Made by a program: the position numbers and the translations under genes
Origin: Paenibacillus albus
GTDB lineage: Bacteria > Bacillota > Bacilli > Paenibacillales > Paenibacillaceae
Length of the DNA: 64,000 nt
Assembly: GCF_003952225.1 (NCBI RefSeq)
Contig: NZ_CP034437.1
Coordinates: 5,814,001 to 5,878,000 of the forward strand
Reading direction: 5' to 3'
The notes under the pieces: model-generated
Databases searched by the model: none
What the model was told of the DNA's origin: nothing
Seen by the model: the letters and a program-made list of their open reading frames with translations, nothing else
Shown: positions 61,115 to 64,000 of the stretch, in pieces
Numbering within the stretch: the stretch's first letter is position 1
Layout of the letters: each line of letters begins with the position of its first letter

Positions 61115-61153
61115 CCGGGCATACCGTTGTACAATCGACAACAATGTGCCCGG
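61115..61153 (-). terminator. possible terminator between the solute-binding and GH29 genes
   Basis: On the minus strand CCGGGCA and TGCCCGG form a 7-bp outer stem with further inner pairing (TTGT/ACAA), followed by TTTGTGTT. It lies about 40 bases beyond the solute-binding protein stop. It may reduce, but not abolish, read-through into the GH29 gene. Confidence 0.5.
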
Positions 61154-61189
61154 CTTCATGTTTGGCTCAAGCCCTATTCGATTACTTGA

Positions 61190-62971
61190 TTATCCATTCA
61201 CTTTCGCTTTTGTATCATTCCAAGCTTTAACCCACCAGTCGTTCGACTTGTCGACGCCTGCCGCTTTCAGATCATCCATCGTTTTCTGCTTCGCTTGCTC
61301 GAACTTCTCGTCCGAATCCGCCATGATCGCTTTTGCAACGGCTTTCGTCATCAAGTCCTTCAGCTTAGCATCAATACGGGAGATGTCATCCGGTGTTGCT
61401 GGAAGAGCTGCCGCAATACGAGTATCCATATCTTTCTGGTTAATCGATTTGCCCGCTTCTACATTTTTCAAGAAAATTTCTGCTGGATACGTTACGCCGT
61501 AATGATCTGTGTAATCTTTCGAGAGCGGATCAAGCAGCGCATTGAACGACTTAGCCGAGCTGAACAGGTCAACTTCCGTGTTGTCGTCCGGATCAATGAC
61601 AAAGTTGCCAAGACCGTTGTAGATACCTGTTTGTGCACCGCGTACGCCAGTCTTCTGATAAGCTTCGCCATTCTCGTTTCTTGCTTTCGTCATGGATTCG
61701 CTGATTGTCGGAACGCCGCCTACAACATCCCAGTCCGTGCCCTTCACGCCGCTGTAAGCAAGACGCGAACCTTCATACGACCACAGGTAGTTCAAGAGCT
61801 CCATTGCTCTGTCCGGATGCTTGGAGTTTTTCGTTATACCGAGCGACTTGTCGAACCAGCCCAGCTGATTCGCGCCGTTCCACTGATGTCCCCATTCAAG
61901 CGGAAGGGTAACGTAGCCAGCCGCATTCGCATTGTTCTTACCGTTAAATGTTCCGTTAAACCAGCTTGCTGGCGAGTACAGAATTTGGCCAGTTGCCATC
62001 TTCGCACTGAAATCGCCAGACTGCATGGTTAAGGAGTCTGGATCAAGTAGGCCCATTTTTCTTGCTTTATAATAGAAGGAAACGGTTTTCCATAGCGGTG
62101 AATCTGCATTTGTGTAGTTATTTACAATTTCATTGGTATCCGATGTTTGAACGTATCCGTTGTTGCCCCAATCTGCATATCCATAGAGGATTGCCATTGG
62201 CATGTAGTAGCTCCACAAACCCCAGTCGTTCCACGCTGCAACGCCGTAAGTTTTGTTGCCTTCGGGCGTCTTCGGATGCTTGTCTTGCATTTGCTTCAAT
62301 ACATTCAACAAATCATCTTCGCTGTTGATTGCCGGGTAGCCGAGCTCCTTGTAGTAGTCCCAGCGCGTTACAACGCCAAGGCTAGCTTCGAAGCCCATCA
62401 TGTCCGGACCGGAGTTAACCGGCAGGAAGTACAGCTTGTTTGAGCCATTGCTGCGGAATTTGCGCATGAAGTCAACCACTTGAGGCGTGTTTTTCGTAAT
62501 CTCTTGGCCCTTCTCAGCAAGCATGTCATCCATCGGAATGACTTGGCCGCCTTCAATAACGCGTGCCTGGTCTTCAGGCTTCAGCATAATGATGTCTGGC
62601 AGATCGCCCGAAGCGAGCAATACTTTGATTTTCTCGTCTTCTGCTACAACCCAGTCCACCTTGATATTCAGTTTCTTCTCAATTTCTTTGCCTACCTCGG
62701 TGTCCGAGAACGGCACCGCAGGTTGTTGATTAACCAGCATCGTCAGCGTGACCGGTTCTTCTTTCGGAGCTGTATCCTTCTGCGTGTTAGCTGCCGCGTT
62801 ATCCCCCGTCGAATTATTCGTAGCCGGCTGGTTCGCATTCGCAGTGCCGTTATTGCTTGCACTGCTGCCGTTGTTCCCATTGTTCGAACCTCCGCAAGCG
62901 GCTGTCGACATCAGAAGCAACGAAGCAAGTGTGATCGCCAAAGTACCCCTTAATACCTTTTTACTTCTCAC
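61190..62971 (-). CDS. extracellular solute-binding lipoprotein (LplA/LipO-like)
   Basis: The GTG at 62971 lies 7 bases after AGGAGG. This yields 593 residues with a lipoprotein signal ending MSTAAC. An Asn/Ser/Gly/Ala-rich linker precedes a large type-1 carbohydrate-binding domain (WVVAEDEKIKVLLASGDLPDIIML, PVNSGPDMMGFE, NSKHPDRAMELLNYLWSYEGSRLAY). The family delivers oligosaccharides or glycans to a two-permease ABC importer. The permease genes are directly upstream and the GH29 enzyme is downstream, consistent with use of a fucosylated or related glycan. Confidence 0.92.
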   Translation of the reverse strand: MRSKKVLRGTLAITLASLLLMSTAACGGSNNGNNGSSASNNGTANANQPATNNSTGDNAAANTQKDTAPKEEPVTLTMLVNQQPAVPFSDTEVGKEIEKKLNIKVDWVVAEDEKIKVLLASGDLPDIIMLKPEDQARVIEGGQVIPMDDMLAEKGQEITKNTPQVVDFMRKFRSNGSNKLYFLPVNSGPDMMGFEASLGVVTRWDYYKELGYPAINSEDDLLNVLKQMQDKHPKTPEGNKTYGVAAWNDWGLWSYYMPMAILYGYADWGNNGYVQTSDTNEIVNNYTNADSPLWKTVSFYYKARKMGLLDPDSLTMQSGDFSAKMATGQILYSPASWFNGTFNGKNNANAAGYVTLPLEWGHQWNGANQLGWFDKSLGITKNSKHPDRAMELLNYLWSYEGSRLAYSGVKGTDWDVVGGVPTISESMTKARNENGEAYQKTGVRGAQTGIYNGLGNFVIDPDDNTEVDLFSSAKSFNALLDPLSKDYTDHYGVTYPAEIFLKNVEAGKSINQKDMDTRIAAALPATPDDISRIDAKLKDLMTKAVAKAIMADSDEKFEQAKQKTMDDLKAAGVDKSNDWWVKAWNDTKAKVNG

Positions 62972-63043
62972 TCTGCTTCCTCCTAGATCCATATTGATTA
63001 TCAGCACGAGAACGTACTGTGTAATCCAGTCTCCTTACCTCCA

Positions 63044-63952
63044 CTACCCTTTGATGGCCCCCATCATAATGCCTTTGACAAAATACCGCTGCATAAACGG
63101 ATATACACAAAGTATCGGCAGCGTAACAACCATCGTAATGGTCATCCGGACAGTCTGCGGCGTCATAAACTGCTGAGCAGCTCCGCCTCTATTAATCTCC
63201 ATCCCGGATTGCCTTGCAAGTGTTGAAGCTTGTGTTACATATCTGTACAGCTCATACTGCAGTGTTTGCAGATGTTTATCGCTGACGAGAATATAGTTAT
63301 CGAACCAGTTGTTCCATTGATCAACAGCAGTGAAAACTGCGATCGTTGCCAGAATGGAAGTGGAAATCGGAATGATAATCTTCGCGTAGATTGTAAAATA
63401 GCCTGCGCCGTCGATCTTCGCCGATTCTTCGAGCGACTTCGGCAGCTGCTCGATATAGGTTTTGATGAGGATAATGTAGAATACATTGATCGCACCTGGC
63501 ACGACATAGAGCAGGAAGCTATCATTGAAGTGGAGCTGCTTCATCAGCAGATACCACGGAATCAGGCCTGCGTTGAAGTAGAGCGTAATGACCAGAAAGC
63601 GGTAAAAGAATTTGCGCATCGGAAATTGCTGCACCGTCATCAAGTAAGCAAAGAGCGAGCATAAGAAGGTTGTCAGCAAAGTCCCAATTACCGTTCGAGC
63701 GACGGAAATGAACGTTGCATTCAGAATTCCGTCAAACTGGAATACCTTCGTGTACGAGATCAGCGTGAAGCTCTTCGGCAGGAGCGTAACGCCTGTCATC
63801 GCTTCTTGTGAGTCACTGATGGAATAGATGAAAATGTAGTAGAACGGATAAATACAGAGCAGCGAGAATAGGGTCAATATTCCATAGTTCGCGATCTTAA
63901 ATAACAGATCGGGCAATCGGGAGGACCTCATCTCCACGTTAGACTGTTTCAT
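63044..63952 (-). CDS. carbohydrate ABC transporter permease (LplC-type)
   Basis: The 302-residue permease has six membrane helices and the cytoplasmic EAA motif LEESAKIDGAGYFTIYAKIIIPIS that contacts the ATPase. Its C-terminus is GIMMGAIKG. A clean AAGGAGG lies 6 bases before ATG. It pairs with the upstream permease whose tail is at 63975-64000 and the lipoprotein at 61190. The MsmX-like ATPase is not nearby, as is common for such systems. Confidence 0.93.
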   Translation of the reverse strand: MKQSNVEMRSSRLPDLLFKIANYGILTLFSLLCIYPFYYIFIYSISDSQEAMTGVTLLPKSFTLISYTKVFQFDGILNATFISVARTVIGTLLTTFLCSLFAYLMTVQQFPMRKFFYRFLVITLYFNAGLIPWYLLMKQLHFNDSFLLYVVPGAINVFYIILIKTYIEQLPKSLEESAKIDGAGYFTIYAKIIIPISTSILATIAVFTAVDQWNNWFDNYILVSDKHLQTLQYELYRYVTQASTLARQSGMEINRGGAAQQFMTPQTVRMTITMVVTLPILCVYPFMQRYFVKGIMMGAIKG

Positions 63953-63974
63953 AGATTTCCTCCTTGAATCCCGG

Positions 63975-64000
63975 CTAGACGATGCCGTAGCCTCTCACTC
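63975..64000 (-). CDS. C-terminal tail of an upstream gene, probably the LplB-type permease (partial)
   Basis: On the minus strand a frame entering from the right edge ends VRGYGIV and TAG (63977-63975), 22 bases before the next gene's ATG. The RGYG-type ending and position directly upstream of an LplC-type permease fit the partner permease of the same importer, but eight residues cannot prove it. Confidence 0.45.

Overview
The window reads as chromosomal DNA of a spore-forming, low-to-moderate GC Firmicute of the Paenibacillaceae (Paenibacillus/Cohnella type). The support is strong AGGAGG ribosome binding sites with frequent GTG/TTG starts, a Spo0E-like phosphatase, spore-coat genes with a CotH kinase, a phenylalanyl T-box leader, the alaR-alaT pair, and a pheST-zapA-mutS2-yshE backbone shared with Bacillus subtilis. 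No rRNA, tRNA, CRISPR array, insertion sequence or prophage was recognised.

Layout. 1-1909: a partial gene, a small hypothetical gene and a secreted phosphodiester glycosidase. 2.3-8.5 kb, minus strand: a glycan/sugar block (rbsD, a LacI regulator, a beta-helix/PKD protein, a GH38 mannosidase) with a LacI/CcpA-type operator inside the rbsD promoter. 8.6-16.6 kb: housekeeping genes (5'-3' exonuclease, aminotransferases, ArsC/Spx-like protein, RluA pseudouridine synthase, cobalamin adenosyltransferase, MFS permease, Spo0E-like protein, alaT-alaR). 16.7-21.6 kb: a spore-coat island (CotF-like protein, CotB-type proteins, a Gly-Ser-X protein, CotH). 21.6-29.5 kb: cysteine synthase, transporter, zinc-ribbon protein, yshE, mutS2, a YvlD-like protein, a cupredoxin lipoprotein and an SDR enzyme. 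29.6-38.0 kb: a giant ZapA coiled-coil protein, pheT and pheS behind a T-box. 38.0-42.1 kb: a copper operon (ycnJ, sensor kinase, response regulator, ycnI). 42.5-46.1 kb: class I ribonucleotide reductase genes under two NrdR boxes. 46.4-54.5 kb: a membrane protein, a GGCT-fold protein, a MASE3-GGDEF-EAL protein, pxpBCA (pxpB frameshifted), a VWA lipoprotein and a small hypothetical gene. 54.6-55.3 kb: a 51-bp tandem repeat array. 55.4-59.2 kb: TetR and an MMPL exporter. 59.3-64.0 kb: an oligosaccharide ABC importer with a GH29 fucosidase-like enzyme.

The two most unusual loci are: (i) a coat-phosphorylation module in which a CotB-like protein and a collagen-like Gly-Ser-X protein, both with Ser-rich repeats, flank a CotH kinase, so that they look like its substrates; and (ii) a ZapA domain at the conserved pheT-zapA position fused to about 1,300 residues of coiled coil made partly of exact 66-bp (22-residue) repeats. 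The intergenic DNA is also rich in structured repeats: a four-copy inverted array at 2.1 kb, a 24-bp tandem array at 11.2 kb, a 166-bp palindromic element between nrdA and nrdB, and the 51-bp array at 54.6 kb.
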